Assembly: GCA_949752795.1 (NCBI GenBank)
Contig: OX457065.1
Location: 1,426,001 to 1,490,000 of the forward strand
Origin: Hyperoodon ampullatus
Lineage: Eukaryota > Chordata > Mammalia > Artiodactyla > Ziphiidae
Length of the DNA stretch: 64,000 nucleotides
Direction of reading: 5' to 3'
The notes below the pieces were generated by a model. It was not told where the DNA came from and did no database searches. It saw only the letters and a program-made list of their open reading frames with translations. Position 1 is the stretch's first letter. Every line of letters begins with the position of its first letter. The translations under genes and the position numbers were made by a program. Below, in pieces: positions 10,380-20,470 of the stretch.

Positions 10380-10880
10380 GTGTGGGGAGGATGGCTGGCG
10401 TGCCGGGCGGTGACGGAGTGACGGGGACAGCGTGCGCCCTCTCTAGCTTCTTGAGCAGGGCCCTGGGGAGAAGCTGTGGGTGCGCTGGAGTGGGGCGCGT
10501 GTCTGAGGACCGTGAAGGCGGGTGGCTGTGGCTGCAGGCCTGGGGCAGAACGTCGAGAGCAGGGCGTCTGAGCCCCGAGGGCCTGAGTCCGCACCCCAGG
10601 GAGACCCTCTTTCGGGGGCGCCTCGCCGCGGCCCTGGAACGACATCCACTCTCCCGGGCCTACGGCCACTCAGACACGGAGAGGGAGCGAGACCGGGTGA
10701 GTGCTCCTCCTGGACCAGACGTGGGTCACGCGGGCGAAACCCACAAAAGGGCCCCTTGGGGACAGAGCCGCCTTTCAGCGCCGGACACCAGACGTCGTCT
10801 GATCAGAGCGCCCATCCAAATGGCGGGGAGGAGACGCCCCCCGAGGGTGGACTGTGAGCGCCCCCCATCCGGGGGAGGGG
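10380..10880. promoter_or_regulatory. CpG-rich block (CpG-island-like)
   Basis: By hand count this 500-bp block holds about 47 CpG at roughly two-thirds GC, giving an observed/expected ratio near 0.8, well above bulk mammalian DNA. It contains 'gcgcctcgccgcggccctgg' and 'ccaaatggcgggg'. There is no recognisable first exon or TATA box. It could be a distal or orphan CpG island, or a product of GC-biased conversion as seen in the neighbouring L1s. Confidence 0.5.
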
Positions 10881-11025
10881 CGTTTTCCCATACTACCTGG
10901 GCCTGGACACTTGCTGGAATGTGACGTGTCTAATCTCCTGAGGCTGGTCAGAGCTGGCGTCTTCATCACCAGCCCTTTGAATTGCACCCCTCAACGTCCC
11001 AGGGACACAAGTGTCCATTTTTTAA
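10881..11025. other. Transition into L1
   Basis: Includes 'ccctttgaattgcacccctc'. It may be a GC-shifted upstream part of the following L1, but I cannot align it confidently. Confidence 0.3.
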
Positions 11026-11640
11026 AATATATTAAATGAAATATTATCCAGCCACGGGAAGGAGGGAAATCCTGCCATCTGTGACAACTTGGGTGGACCT
11101 CAAGGGCATTATGCCAGGTGAGATAAGCCAGAGACAGACAGACACTGTATGAGCTCACTTTCGTGCAGAATCTAAAAAAGCTGAACTCGGGAAAACATAG
11201 AGCAGCAGAGGGTTGGGCAGGACGGGGTGGGGGGCCGACCGTGTGCAGCTGGGTGTAACTAGATGTGTGACTACTCGAGGGTGTACAGGTGTCGAACGGT
11301 GGTTCCCCGGGCCCGGGGTTGGGGGGTTGGGGAAGTGTTCGTCAAAGGGCACAGACCTCCAGCTAGAAGAGGAACGAGCGCTGGGGAGCGGCTGTACAGC
11401 ATGGTGATCACAGCTAAGAACACCCTATTACGCCCTTAAAAGTTGCTAAGAGAGTACACCTTAAATGTTCTTACCCCACAAAAAGAAGTGTAATTATGTG
11501 AGGGGTGGCGGTGTCAGGATGGAGGTGTTAGCTGGTGCTTGGCGGTGATCATTTCACAGTGTGTAAATGCGTCAGATCAGCTCTGTACACCTTAAACCTA
11601 CACAAGTCATATGTCAATTATCTCAATAAAGCTGGAAAAA
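11026..11640 (+). mobile_element. L1 LINE 3' end with complete terminus
   Basis: Sense L1: 'aatgaaatattatccagcca', 'ggtggacctcaagggcatta', 'aaagttgctaagagagtaca', 'ggtgatcatttcacagtgtg', and the end 'atgtcaattatctcaataaa'. It covers the last ORF2 codons and the whole 3' UTR. The 3' UTR polypurine region has become 'ggggttggggggttgggg' at 11315-11332. Many AT positions of the consensus are G or C here. Confidence 0.93.
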
Positions 11641-11662
11641 TAGAAAATGCTAAAAAGATAGA

Positions 11663-12055
11663 AAGGTAAAAATGTCTCAGTCAGCTCAGGCCGGCGTGAC
11701 AAGTAGCACGGACGTGGCGGCTTAAACAACAGACGTTTATTTCTCTCAGTCCTGGAGGCTGGATGTCGGAGATCCAGGTGTCAGCAGGGCTGGGTCCTCC
11801 CGAGCCCTCTCTCCTTGGCGTGTAGGTGGTCTTCTCCCTGTGTCCTCACACGGGCTGCCCTGTGTGCGTGTCTGTGTCCCGATCTCCTCTTATAAGGACA
11901 CCAATCAGACTGGATTAGGGTCCACACTGATTAAGTTATTTTAAGTTCATCACCTCTTTAAAGCCCAGTCTCCAAAAAGTGACATTCTGAAGTGCTGGGC
12001 TTCAACGTATGAACTTGGGGAGGGGACACAGTTCAGCCCTCAGTATATACAAAGT
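11663..12055 (-). mobile_element. Old LTR, MaLR-like, antisense
   Basis: Antisense copy of a common mammalian LTR: 'cggcttaaacaacagacgtt', 'tttctctcagtcctggaggc', 'tcttataaggacaccaatca', 'ggattagggtccacactgat' and 'gggaggggacacagttcagc'. Its sense counterpart ('ggactgaatg...tgtcccc') is at 41.69-42.0 kb. No internal retroviral sequence was seen. Confidence 0.75.
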
Positions 12056-12149
12056 AAATAAAAGCTGTTCAGACTTCAGGATCGGAGGCTAAACTAGAAA
12101 CCCCAGAACCAGAATCACGCTCAAGAAATTCAACACTAAAACACTAATA

Positions 12150-12340
12150 CTATCTAGTATACGGCGCATATTCAGATCTCCTGGTTGTCCCCCAAAGTTC
12201 CTTCATCTATTGTTCTTTGACCCAAGGTCTAATCAGGATTGCACGTGATTGTCCCTTTGTCTGCTTTAACCCGGAACATTCCTCCTGATTTCTCTTTCCT
12301 TCTTCGTGAAAACTGAGTGTTTTCCTCTGGAAAGGGGGTG
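12150..12340 (-). mobile_element. Old L1-like fragment
   Basis: 'tcagatctcctggttgtccc', 'taatcaggattgcacgtgat' and 'cctcctgatttctctttcct' resemble an old L1M internal segment often seen antisense. The identification is approximate. Confidence 0.45.
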
Positions 12341-12479
12341 GCGAGACACAGGGTGGGCTGCTATTTCTGCAGCAAGCCTTGCAGAGATGATCTTTAAACT
12401 ACGTCACTTCTAATTTCGATTTAAACAATTAAAGGTAAATTTTTAAAAGTATGCCGATGTCCAGCCGAATCATGGTTCA

Positions 12480-13400
12480 TAAGCGTGAGAACAGCAGAAA
12501 GATTATCCCAGACAAGTGTGAGTTCATAAGTGACAGTCTTTCTGAAGACTCACTGGGAAAAAAGTCTACCTAATCAAGAGTCAGGAAGGGGGAAGTTAAG
12601 TTAGGAAAGAAAGAAATTCTAAGTGTGAACAATTATTCTTGAAAAAGAAGATACATAATGGTAAAATAAATGAACAAATTCAAAATGAAAATTGAATCTA
12701 AAATCCTAGATTATACCTATAAAAACCTTGGGGAGGAAGAAGGCAAAATAGTCTAATTTCTTTCTACACAGATGGGGAATCGATCGTTATACATTTATGC
12801 TTGATGTTCATTTTACAGCACATGTCCATCTTAAAATAAAGGTAAACCAGCAAAATTAAAGATAAGGCGTATACCTTCCCAAGCACCAGAGGGAAAATCA
12901 AAGAAAGTGAAGTTAAAATGGCAAGAAGACAGAAAGCAAATAAACAAAGCTAAAACGCAGAGGACAACACCAGAAGTAGGAGCAAGGGTTATGACTATTT
13001 AGCATAAATAGGTTAAACCTCTCATTAAGAGATAAGGGTCAAAAATAAAATCCAAGGATGATGCTATTTTTTTGTAGACTATTTTAAAAATATTTATTTA
13101 TTTACTTTTATTTTGGCTGTATCGGGTCTTCGCTGTGGCACACGGGATCTTCGTTGGGGCACGTGGGATCTTTCGTTGTGGCGCGCAGGCTCCAGAGTGC
13201 GTGGGCTTAGTTGCTCCGCGGCACGTGGGATCTTAGTTCCCCGACCAGGGATCAAACCCGCGTCCCCTGCATTGGAAGGCGGATTCTTAACCACTGGACC
13301 GCCAGGGAAGTCTTGATCATACTATTTTTAAGCAAAAAACATCTAAAACAAAATGACAGAGAAAGTTTAAAAATAAACGGATGATCATACAGTTTTGTGA
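12480..13400 (+). mobile_element. Old L1 ORF2 segment, split by a SINE
   Basis: Plus-strand AT-rich L1. 'ctcattaagagataagggtc' and, after the SINE, 'aaaacatctaaaacaaaatg' then 'acagagaaagtttaaaaata' match consecutive ORF2 blocks (the 'aaaagacatagactgtcag' and 'cacctaaagcaaaaggacac' positions). The SINE at 13072-13313 interrupts it. The upstream part (12.48-12.95 kb) is too decayed for confident alignment. Confidence 0.7.
13072..13313 (-). mobile_element. CHR-family SINE, antisense, nested in L1
   Basis: Antisense copy starting with an A/T-rich tail complement 'tatttatttatttactttta' and ending 'ggaccgccagggaagtc' (the head). Imperfect target duplications are 'gatgatgctattttt' at 13057-13071 and 'gatcatactattttt' at 13314-13328. 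The body 'cacgggatcttcgttggggc' is the older variant. It dates after the surrounding L1. Confidence 0.93.
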
Positions 13401-13454
13401 GACCAAAGAGAGAACATGGACTAAAAAGAAAAAGAAAAGTCAAGTCGTGGGAGT

Positions 13455-13865
13455 TGGGGGCAGGCGCGGGGGCAGGAGTTGGGCTGTGCTCAGAGCAGAG
13501 CAAGAGGGCCGGGCAGGGGTGGGGGCGGACGCGGTGGCGCCGTCAGAGGCGGGGAGCGAGGGGACCGCCCCCCGGAGCCCCCGCCCCCCATCTCGCTCCC
13601 CGCAGCCCAAGTCTGGCCGCCGCCGGCCTCCCCACCTGCTGTCCCTCCAGCCTGGCTCACAGCCCGCTCGCTGTCCTTGAAGACGCCGGGCCCGCCCCCT
13701 GGGACCTCCGTCCGCCGTGCTTGTGTCGGCAGAGTCCCCGCACAGCCCTCTCGCCCTGGGGAGGACCGCCCTGAGCAGCTGGTTTTCGGTTGCAGTGCGC
13801 ACGCACACCCTCACTCCCGCTTCTGCACGTCGGCACGCCCGGCACACTTCTGTACGCCTCTTTTT
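13455..13865. promoter_or_regulatory. CpG-rich block (CpG-island-like)
   Basis: About 39 CpG in roughly 400 bp at near 68% GC by hand count, observed/expected about 0.85. It contains 'gacgcggtggcgccgtcaga' and 'ggccgccgccggcctcccc'. It begins within 60 bp of an AT-rich L1 and ends where a GC-shifted L1 begins. The overlapping frames on both strands are Pro/Arg-rich and not supported as coding. Confidence 0.5.
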
Positions 13866-13879
13866 CAATTACCCCCTCA

Positions 13880-14291
13880 CCGGTGTCACCCGCCCCTCCC
13901 CCCCACCTCTGGCGACCAGCAGTCGTACTCTGTACCTAAGAGTTCAGCCTTGTAGGGTCCATGTATACGTGACGTCACACGGCACGTGTCTTTCTCGTGT
14001 GACTTACTTCCCTCGGCACGATGCCCTCCAGGCCCACCCATGCCGTCACAGATGGCAAGGTCTCCTTCTCTCTCTTACGGTGGAGTACTGCCCCACTGTG
14101 TAAACGTGCCACGTCTTCACCTGCTCACCCGTCAGCGGGCACCGAGCGGTCTCCGTGTCTTGGCTGTTGTGAACAGCGCCGCAGTGAACACAGGGTGCGG
14201 GTGTCTCTTGAGCTGGTGATCTTGTTTCCTTCCGAGGAATGCCGTACCCAGGGGTGGCACTGATGTGGCATATTGCCGTTCTTTCTTTAGT
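13880..14291 (-). mobile_element. GC-shifted L1, antisense, proximal part
   Basis: Antisense L1 3' end and ORF2 C-terminal region. 'gatgccctccaggcccaccc' stands for 'aatgccctcaaggtccatcc', 'ctcacccgtcagcgggcacc' for the 'cattcatctatcgatggaca' block, and 'tcttggctgttgtgaacagc' for 'tcttggctattgtgaataat'. The order and spacing are those of L1, but many AT positions are GC. A CHR SINE separates it from its continuation at 14502. Confidence 0.88.
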
Positions 14292-14501
14292 GTGTTTGTT
14301 TGTTTGTTTGCGGTATGTGGGCCTCTCACTATTGTGGCCTCTCCCGTTGCGGAGCACAGGCTCCGGACGCGCAGGCTCAGCGTCCGTGGCTCATGGGCCC
14401 AGCCGCTCCGCGGCATGTGGCATCTTCCCGGTCCGGGGCTCGAACCCATGTCCCCTGAATCGGCAGGCGGACTCTCAACCACTGCGCCACCAGGGAAGCC
14501 C
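14292..14501 (-). mobile_element. CHR-family SINE, antisense, nested in GC-shifted L1
   Basis: Antisense copy from 'tgtttgtttgtttgtttgcg' (tail) to 'caccagggaagccc' (head). The target duplication 'tctttagt' lies at 14284-14291 and 14502-14509. The body is close to the short cetacean-type consensus. Confidence 0.95.
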
Positions 14502-14565
14502 TCTTTAGTTCTTTTGAGGAACGCCCACACTGTTTCCGTCGTGGGCGCCCCAGCGCACATCCCCG
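14502..14565 (-). mobile_element. GC-shifted L1, antisense, distal part
   Basis: Continues the interrupted L1: 'ttttgaggaacgcccacact' then 'gtttccgtcgtgggcgcccc' for 'ttccatagtggctgcacca'. The match then fades into unassigned GC-rich sequence. Confidence 0.75.
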
Positions 14566-15500
14566 TGTCCGGCCTCTTTCCAGCCCCGCCTTCTCTGTCA
14601 CTTCCCAGCCCTTCCGGAGCCCGCACCGCCCCCCGGCCCCGGACGTCTTTCCTCCACTGACCCACGTCAGGCACGCGCCTGCCGGTGCTGAGCGTGGGGC
14701 CCAGGGACGAGGCCGCGTCCTCCTCCCTGAGGACACACTAAGATGCAGACCTCGACTGCGCCTCTCAAGGAAGCCGCAGGCAAGGGGCGTCAGCCTCAGG
14801 ACGCTTAGAGCCGGGTAGCTACGTTCAAGTCAAATGTGGTTTCGATATTGACCCAGGTAGTCCAGGCAGAAGAACTGAGGGATTTTCTTCTTGAAATCAT
14901 AAAACAAATGGAGAAGACCTGCGAATTCTAACAGATGAGCACTAGGGAGATGAGGAGAGATCTGGGGGATCAGAAAGAATCTACCTGGGCTCCCGGATGA
15001 CAGGCAGCGGCAGTCACGGCTGCCGTGGCGACGGGGTGGGGGGGGTCGCTGCTCCTTCCCACGAGAGCACCAGGGCTGCGCTCCCGCCAGACGCAGGTCA
15101 AAGTCACGGTAAGAGGAGTGGGGTCCACGGTAGCTATACCCGGGGAAGCACTGTGCTACCGAGGAGGGAGGGTAGGTACCACCACTTGGGGACAGCGTCA
15201 GGGCCCTATGGGGACACTCAGGACAGGAGGTGCCGCTGTGGGGAGCCCACCTTCCTCCTGGGGGAGGAGAGAGTGTGGAGCTGGGGAGGGAGGGGCCCCA
15301 GAAAACACGGACAAACCACAGCTCACTCGCACTTCCCAGCCTGATGGCTGAAGGCGAGGGCACTGCTGGGGGTCATGGCTGTACTTCTAAGAACTCCAAG
15401 AGACCTTCTCCCCCAGTCCAGATGCATAATACGGAAATCCTGGAGGGAGTACTGTGTAGTTGGGGTGTAGACAGGGTCTGCAGCCGTGCCTGCCAGCACA
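14566..15500. other. Unassigned sequence, no gene seen
   Basis: GC-rich to 14.82 kb, then mixed. The 14.83-14.99 kb part is AT-balanced and unrecognised. Open frames around 14830-15363 on the minus strand and 14997-15619 on the plus strand show no domain. Confidence 0.4.
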
Positions 15501-15504
15501 TTCT

Positions 15505-15680
15505 GCCACAGTGGAAACGCCCATATCTGTGCAGCGGCCATGACCCACACGTGGCTACGAGCCCCTGGAACGTGGCTAATGCAACCGAGGAACTGGATTT
15601 TAACTCTATTCCACTATAATTAACTTAGATTTCGATTTGGGCAGTGGCTATGAGCTTCCGTGTCAGACAGCTCAGACCCA
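15505..15680. mobile_element. MER-type DNA transposon fossil (hAT-like)
   Basis: 'cacacgtggctacgagcccc', 'ggaacgtggctaatgcaacc', 'gaggaactggattttaactc' and 'gggcagtggctatgagcttc' match the terminal arms of a common mammalian MER element built around the palindrome 'agccacatgtggct'. I assign it to non-autonomous hAT-type elements by memory of the pattern; the exact family is uncertain. Confidence 0.6.
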
Positions 15681-15884
15681 GATCTAAGTACCTCAGGCAA
15701 TGACCTGAACCACTGCTGGAAGGAGAGGGGAGAAAAGTGCCAGGAACAGACCCCAGGAAGCCCACCTCCCCTCCACTGAGGAGTCGCCTGGCTGGCCTCC
15801 CACCATCCCCCCCGGCTGGGCCAGCTACCAGGGTCCTGGAGCAAGGAGCCACGTAGCCCCCTTCTTCTGAAGCGTCACTGCAAG

Positions 15885-17345
15885 TAAGTGAGCAAAATAA
15901 AGTGCATGTGGATTGGAAAGGAGGAGGAAAATTTATCACTGAAAATGGTGGGATCATCAACTGAAGACACAACAATACTGGAAACAGGAAGTGAATTCAC
16001 TAAGGTGGTTAGTTATAAAATTAGCAGATCAAAATCAATAACTTTCTTTTATATAAAACAGCTAAAACTATAACGAAGGGAGAGAACTCATCCTGAACAG
16101 CAACGGAAAATATGAAATGCCTAAAAAAATTCACGAAGGTGAAGGGATTGCACGCAGAAAACTGTGAAGCTCGACTGAAAGACATAAAATAAGATACAGT
16201 AATTGGGGAGTCACACCTTTTTATTAAATAGGAAGACTAAAAGGTGTAAAGATGCCAATCCTCTGTACATCAAAATTCTAATTGAATTTTTTGACAAAAA
16301 ACTCAATTGAACTTGACAAAGGTATTCAAAATATGAACAGATACATCAATGGAAGAGAAAAGAGAATCCAGAAATAGACCCATGAATATATGAGTATTTA
16401 GTAGCTAATAAAAATGGCATGAAAATTGAGGAAATGATGGATTGTTTAATAAATGGTACAGGGATAAATGTGTAACCATTTGGAAAAAATAAAACTGAAT
16501 CTCTACTTCATTTCTTGTACTAAAAAAAAAATCCAGAAGCATCAAAATGCAAATGTTAAAAATGAATCTAAAAACATAATAGAAGAAGATGTGGGTGTTT
16601 TGGGGGGTTGATGTGGAAATCCTTTCTGAAGCTAGGACGGACAGGCTGACAGATTCAAGTGGGTAAGAGGACAAGACTTCTTTTCAGTAAAGTACCCTCT
16701 AGCAAGGCAAAAGGCAAAAAAAAAGGCAAATAAAAGAACAATTACTTGCCATCCGGAAGCAAAGGTTAAATTTCTCCAATATGTAAAATGCTCTCACAAA
16801 TCGTTGAGGAAAAATTACGACACAGTAGAAAAATGGGCAAAGTGAATGAGCAGGCAAACTATCACAGTCAAGAAATCCAGATGTTTCCCCTCCCCCTAAA
16901 GACGACAGTGACAAGAAGCCCGATTTCACTCTAAAGGAGAGAAATGCAAATTAAATCAAGAATATGACATTATATTGGCTTCCTCTTGGAAAAATGGAAA
17001 AAGATTGACAGCCCACTGCTGGTAAGGAGTCGGTGATGGTGGGAGTGTGCCTGAGACTGTGCTGGAAGGACACTTGGTAACAACTAAAGGAACTGTGATC
17101 GTCACATCTCATTACCTGGCAATTCAGATTCTGGGAATGCATCTACATGCACTTACTCACAGATGCAAGAATGTCCATCGCAGCCTTGTTTGGAATAGTA
17201 AAGTGTGCACACCCACAACTCCAACGTCCAGTGTCGAAAGGGGACTGGATAATCCACCCTGGTCAGATAAGCATGTCCCTGGTGTGGGACGACGTGCAGC
17301 CATCAGAACCGCTGGAGATGCCCTCGCTGCCTGCGGAAATGCACG
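15885..17345 (+). mobile_element. Old L1 ORF2, long sense segment
   Basis: AT-rich plus-strand L1 with ordered ORF2 landmarks: 'aatcaataactttcttttat', 'tccagaaatagacccatgaa', 'ggtacagggataaatgtgta', 'gagaaatgcaaattaaatca', 'atggtgggagtgtgcctgag' and 'tcgcagccttgtttggaata'. Indels and stops throughout mark it as an old L1M-type fossil. It fades into GC-rich sequence near 17.34 kb, where the matching part ('gacgtgcagccatcagaacc') is already GC-shifted. Confidence 0.88.
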
Positions 17346-17539
17346 ACTGACGTTGCTGTGTGTGTGGCCCCGGCACCGTCTGGCCCTTAGGCACCACTCT
17401 GCCCCCACCCCCGCTTGCTCCACAGCCCCCGACTCCCCCTCACACGGTCCCAGTCACCCCCGACGGTCCTACTGCACACGCAGCTCAGAGTGCCCCCGCC
17501 CCCCCGTGGCACGCCCTCCGCCCTTCACAAGCTGACTTT
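17346..17539. other. C-rich unassigned stretch
   Basis: C-rich sequence including 'cgtctggcccttaggcacca'. No feature recognised. Confidence 0.35.
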
Positions 17540-17690
17540 CTTTGAAGCCACCTCCTCCGACATGCCTTCCCTGACCACAGCGGGCTTGCCTGCCCCACGT
17601 CCTCTCCCCCAAACGCCCTGTTACTTTCTTGATGGCATCGTCACAACTGTAATGATTTCCCAGTTGACAACTGAGGACCCGGCAGAGGCT
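17540..17690 (+). mobile_element. L2 LINE fragment
   Basis: 'gccacctcctccgacatgcc' then 'ttccctgaccacagcgggct' and 'gttactttcttgatggcatc' match the sense L2 3' region ('cacctcctcagagaggccttccctgacc ... atagcacttatca'). Confidence 0.7.
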
Positions 17691-18439
17691 CAGCCTGCGG
17701 CCCGAGTGGTGGCCCTCTGTGCAGGGTGCGCTCCCTGCCTGCCTCTCCCCACCTGCTCACCCATCAGCATCCTGCCCAGAGCAGGTTGTGAGGCACGCAG
17801 GGCACCTTTAGCACCTCCCTGGGGTCTTCCAAGCCCAATCCCTGATTTTAGAGATGCGGGTGGTGGCACCATGACTCAGTGCCCACACCCCTCGGCTGGG
17901 GGCAGCGCTGGGGCAGGAAGACCTCGCCATTGGCCTCCTCAGGGGTTGCCCCCGGCTGCAGATGCCACTGCCCCAGGAGGAGCACCCTGCCGGTGAATTA
18001 AGGCCTGGCCACCTCCCCACTTTGGGACAGCTCTGCAGGCCTCTCCAGCTCCAGGCCCCCTGGGCTCACCAAGGCTGTCATGGCACCTGCACTCAGCTTG
18101 GCGTCCCCTTCTGCCTGCTCCTGTTGTCTCCCTCCTTGCGTTGATCCCCAGGGCTCTCCTCAGTGCACATCCTGTTCGCTGAGCTCTGATGTTGAGGTCG
18201 AGTGTGGGTCAGTGCCCTGCCCATGTCACTCACAGGGTGCAGGAATCCAGGGCTGTCTGCTCCAAGCTAGTGGGGGGCCATCCGACCACCAGACGTTCAC
18301 CCAGTGCAGATGGACCAGCATCACCTGCTTTTCTGTGTCCCAGCTTGGGTTGCCAGGAAGCCCCCGGCCGCGGCAGACAGAGCCTCGGTGCTGGCAGGAG
18401 TGCAGGGTGCCCCCCCACCCCCCAGAAGGTGCGAGCAGA
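17691..18439. other. Unique GC-rich sequence, no gene seen
   Basis: Nothing recognised. Several open frames here are unsupported. Confidence 0.4.
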
Positions 18440-18585
18440 TTTCTCACCGTCTGCCACTGCTCATTGTCAAAGGAAGCTCCACGCCCCAGACATTTGTTTG
18501 GAGGGAATTAGCTCTTCACCTCCCTGCTAATGAAGCCAGGCTGCACAAACAGAGGAGGAGACGGCAGATTGTCTGCCTCTTGGGG
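18440..18585. promoter_or_regulatory. Candidate conserved non-coding element B
   Basis: Unique segment with 'gacatttgtttggaggg', 'gagggaattagctcttcacc' (AATTAG core), 'cctgctaatgaagccaggct' (CTAATG core) and 'cagattgtctgcctctt'. No repeat match known to me. Function is inferred from motif density only. Confidence 0.22.
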
Positions 18586-18759
18586 CCGTGGCGGCCCGGA
18601 CGCCGGCACCCCAGGTGTCTCCAAGTTCCGCACCTGCCCCGAGCTGGCTCGGAGCCTCCCCAGGTGGTGTTTGTCCTGGTGGCCGGGGATTCTGCCCTGA
18701 GCCGAGGCAGCTTTCCGTGGCAGGTGCTGCGGGTGCTGCAGGTGCAGGACTCTTGTATA

Positions 18760-18975
18760 ATTTTTTTTGAATATTTATTTATTTATTTGGTTGCACTGGG
18801 TCTTAGTTGTGGCCCACAGGCTCCTTAGTTGCTGCTCGCCAGCTCCTTAGTTGTGACATGCGAACCCTTAGTTGCAGCATGCATGTGGGATCCAGTTCCC
18901 TGACCAGGGATTGAACCCAGGCCCCCTGCATCGGGAGCGTGGAGTCCTATCCACTGTGCCACCAGGGGAGTCCCC
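18760..18975 (-). mobile_element. CHR-family SINE, antisense, older variant
   Basis: Antisense copy: tail complement 'tgaatatttatttatttatt', body 'gttgcactgggtcttagttg' and 'ccctgaccagggattgaacc', head complement 'ccactgtgccaccaggggag'. It abuts an antisense L1 at its head side. Target duplications are not clear. Confidence 0.92.
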
Positions 18976-20470
18976 TTATTATTTTTTAATTGCAATATAA
19001 TCACACAACATAAAATTCACCAGTTAGAAACCGTCACCTCAGTGGTTCTCAGTGTATCACTCAGTATATTCATGTTGGGCAACCATTACCACCATCTAAT
19101 CCCAGAATGTTTTCATCACCCCACAAGAAACCCCATACCTGTTAGCAGTTAGTCCCAATTTCCTCTCCGTCCATCACCTGGTCACTTCTACTCTAGTTCC
19201 ATCTCTGTGGACGTGCCTATTCCAGGAATTTCGTATCAGTGGGATCATATAACACGTGACCTTTGTGACTTGCTCCTTTCACTTTGCGAGGTTCAGCCCT
19301 ATTTTGCCTGAACCTGTGCTTCATTCCTTCTTATGGTCAAATAATAGTCCATCGTAGGGATAGAACGCAGTTCATCCGTCGTCAGCTGATGGACACCTGG
19401 GTTGTTTCCACTTAGTGGCTAATATGGATAATGCTGTATAAACAAGTTTTGTGTGAATATGTTTTCAGTTTTCTCAGGTGTATACCTAGGAATGGAATTG
19501 CTGGGCCAAATGCTAATTCCGTGTTTAACTTTATGAGGAACTACCAAACTGTTTGCCATAGTGGCTGTGCCATTGGACATTCCCACCAGGAATGTACCAG
19601 GGTTCTAATCTCTCCGTATCTTTACCAACATTTGTGATTTCCCCCTCTTTTTTTCTTATTATCGTTCTCCTGGTGAGTGAGAAGTCACGTCTCCTTGTGG
19701 TTTTGACTTGCATTTCCTTAATAACTAAAGATGTTGAGCATCTTTTCAGGTGCTTGTTGGCCTATTTATATCTTCTTTGCAGAAATGTCTATTCAAATCC
19801 TTTGTCCGTTTTTTAATTGAGTTATTCATCTTTTTATTGTTGAGTTGTAAGAGTTCTTTATATATTCTGGATACTAGACCTGTATCAGATATACGACTTG
19901 AAAACATTTTTCTCCATTTCTTGGGTTGTCTTTTCACTTTCTTGATAGTGTCCTTTGATGCATAAAAGTCTTTACTTTTTATGAAGTCAAATTTATCTAT
20001 TTTCCTTTGATTGCTTATGGTTTCAGTGTCATAGCTAAGAAGCCATTGCCTAATCCAAGTTACACAGACTTTCCCCTATGTTTTTTTCTAAGAGTTTTAT
20101 AGTTTTAGCTCTTACATTTAGGTCCTCGTCCAGTTGGAGTTCAGTTTTGTATATGGTGTGAGGAAGGGATCCAAATTCATTCGTTCATGTGCGGAGATTC
20201 AGTTGCCCTGGCACCACTAGTTGAAGAGACGTTCTTTCTGCATTGAGTAGTCTTGGCACCTGTTGGAAACCAGTTGACCAAATTCATTTCTGGGTTCTCA
20301 GTTCTAGTCCTTTGGTCTATGAATCTACCCCAGTACCACGCAGTCGTCATTACTGTAGCTTTGTAGTAAGCTTTGAAATGGAGACGTGCAGTCCTCCAAC
20401 TTTGTTCTTTTTCAAGGTTGTTCTGGCGATTCTGTGTCCTTGGTACTTCCATATGTCCATGGCTTTTAGT
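18976..20470 (-). mobile_element. L1 LINE, antisense, about 1.5 kb
   Basis: Antisense L1 with 'acataaaattcaccagttag', 'accattaccaccatctaatc', 'agatgttgagcatcttttca', 'gttgagttgtaagagttctt', 'tttgatgcataaaagtcttt', and 'accccagtaccacgcagtcg' near the 5' side. It covers the 3' UTR and distal ORF2 of an older subfamily (L1MB/L1M-like). ORF2 pieces such as 19746-19937 ('VSRIYKELLQLN') are broken. Confidence 0.93.
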
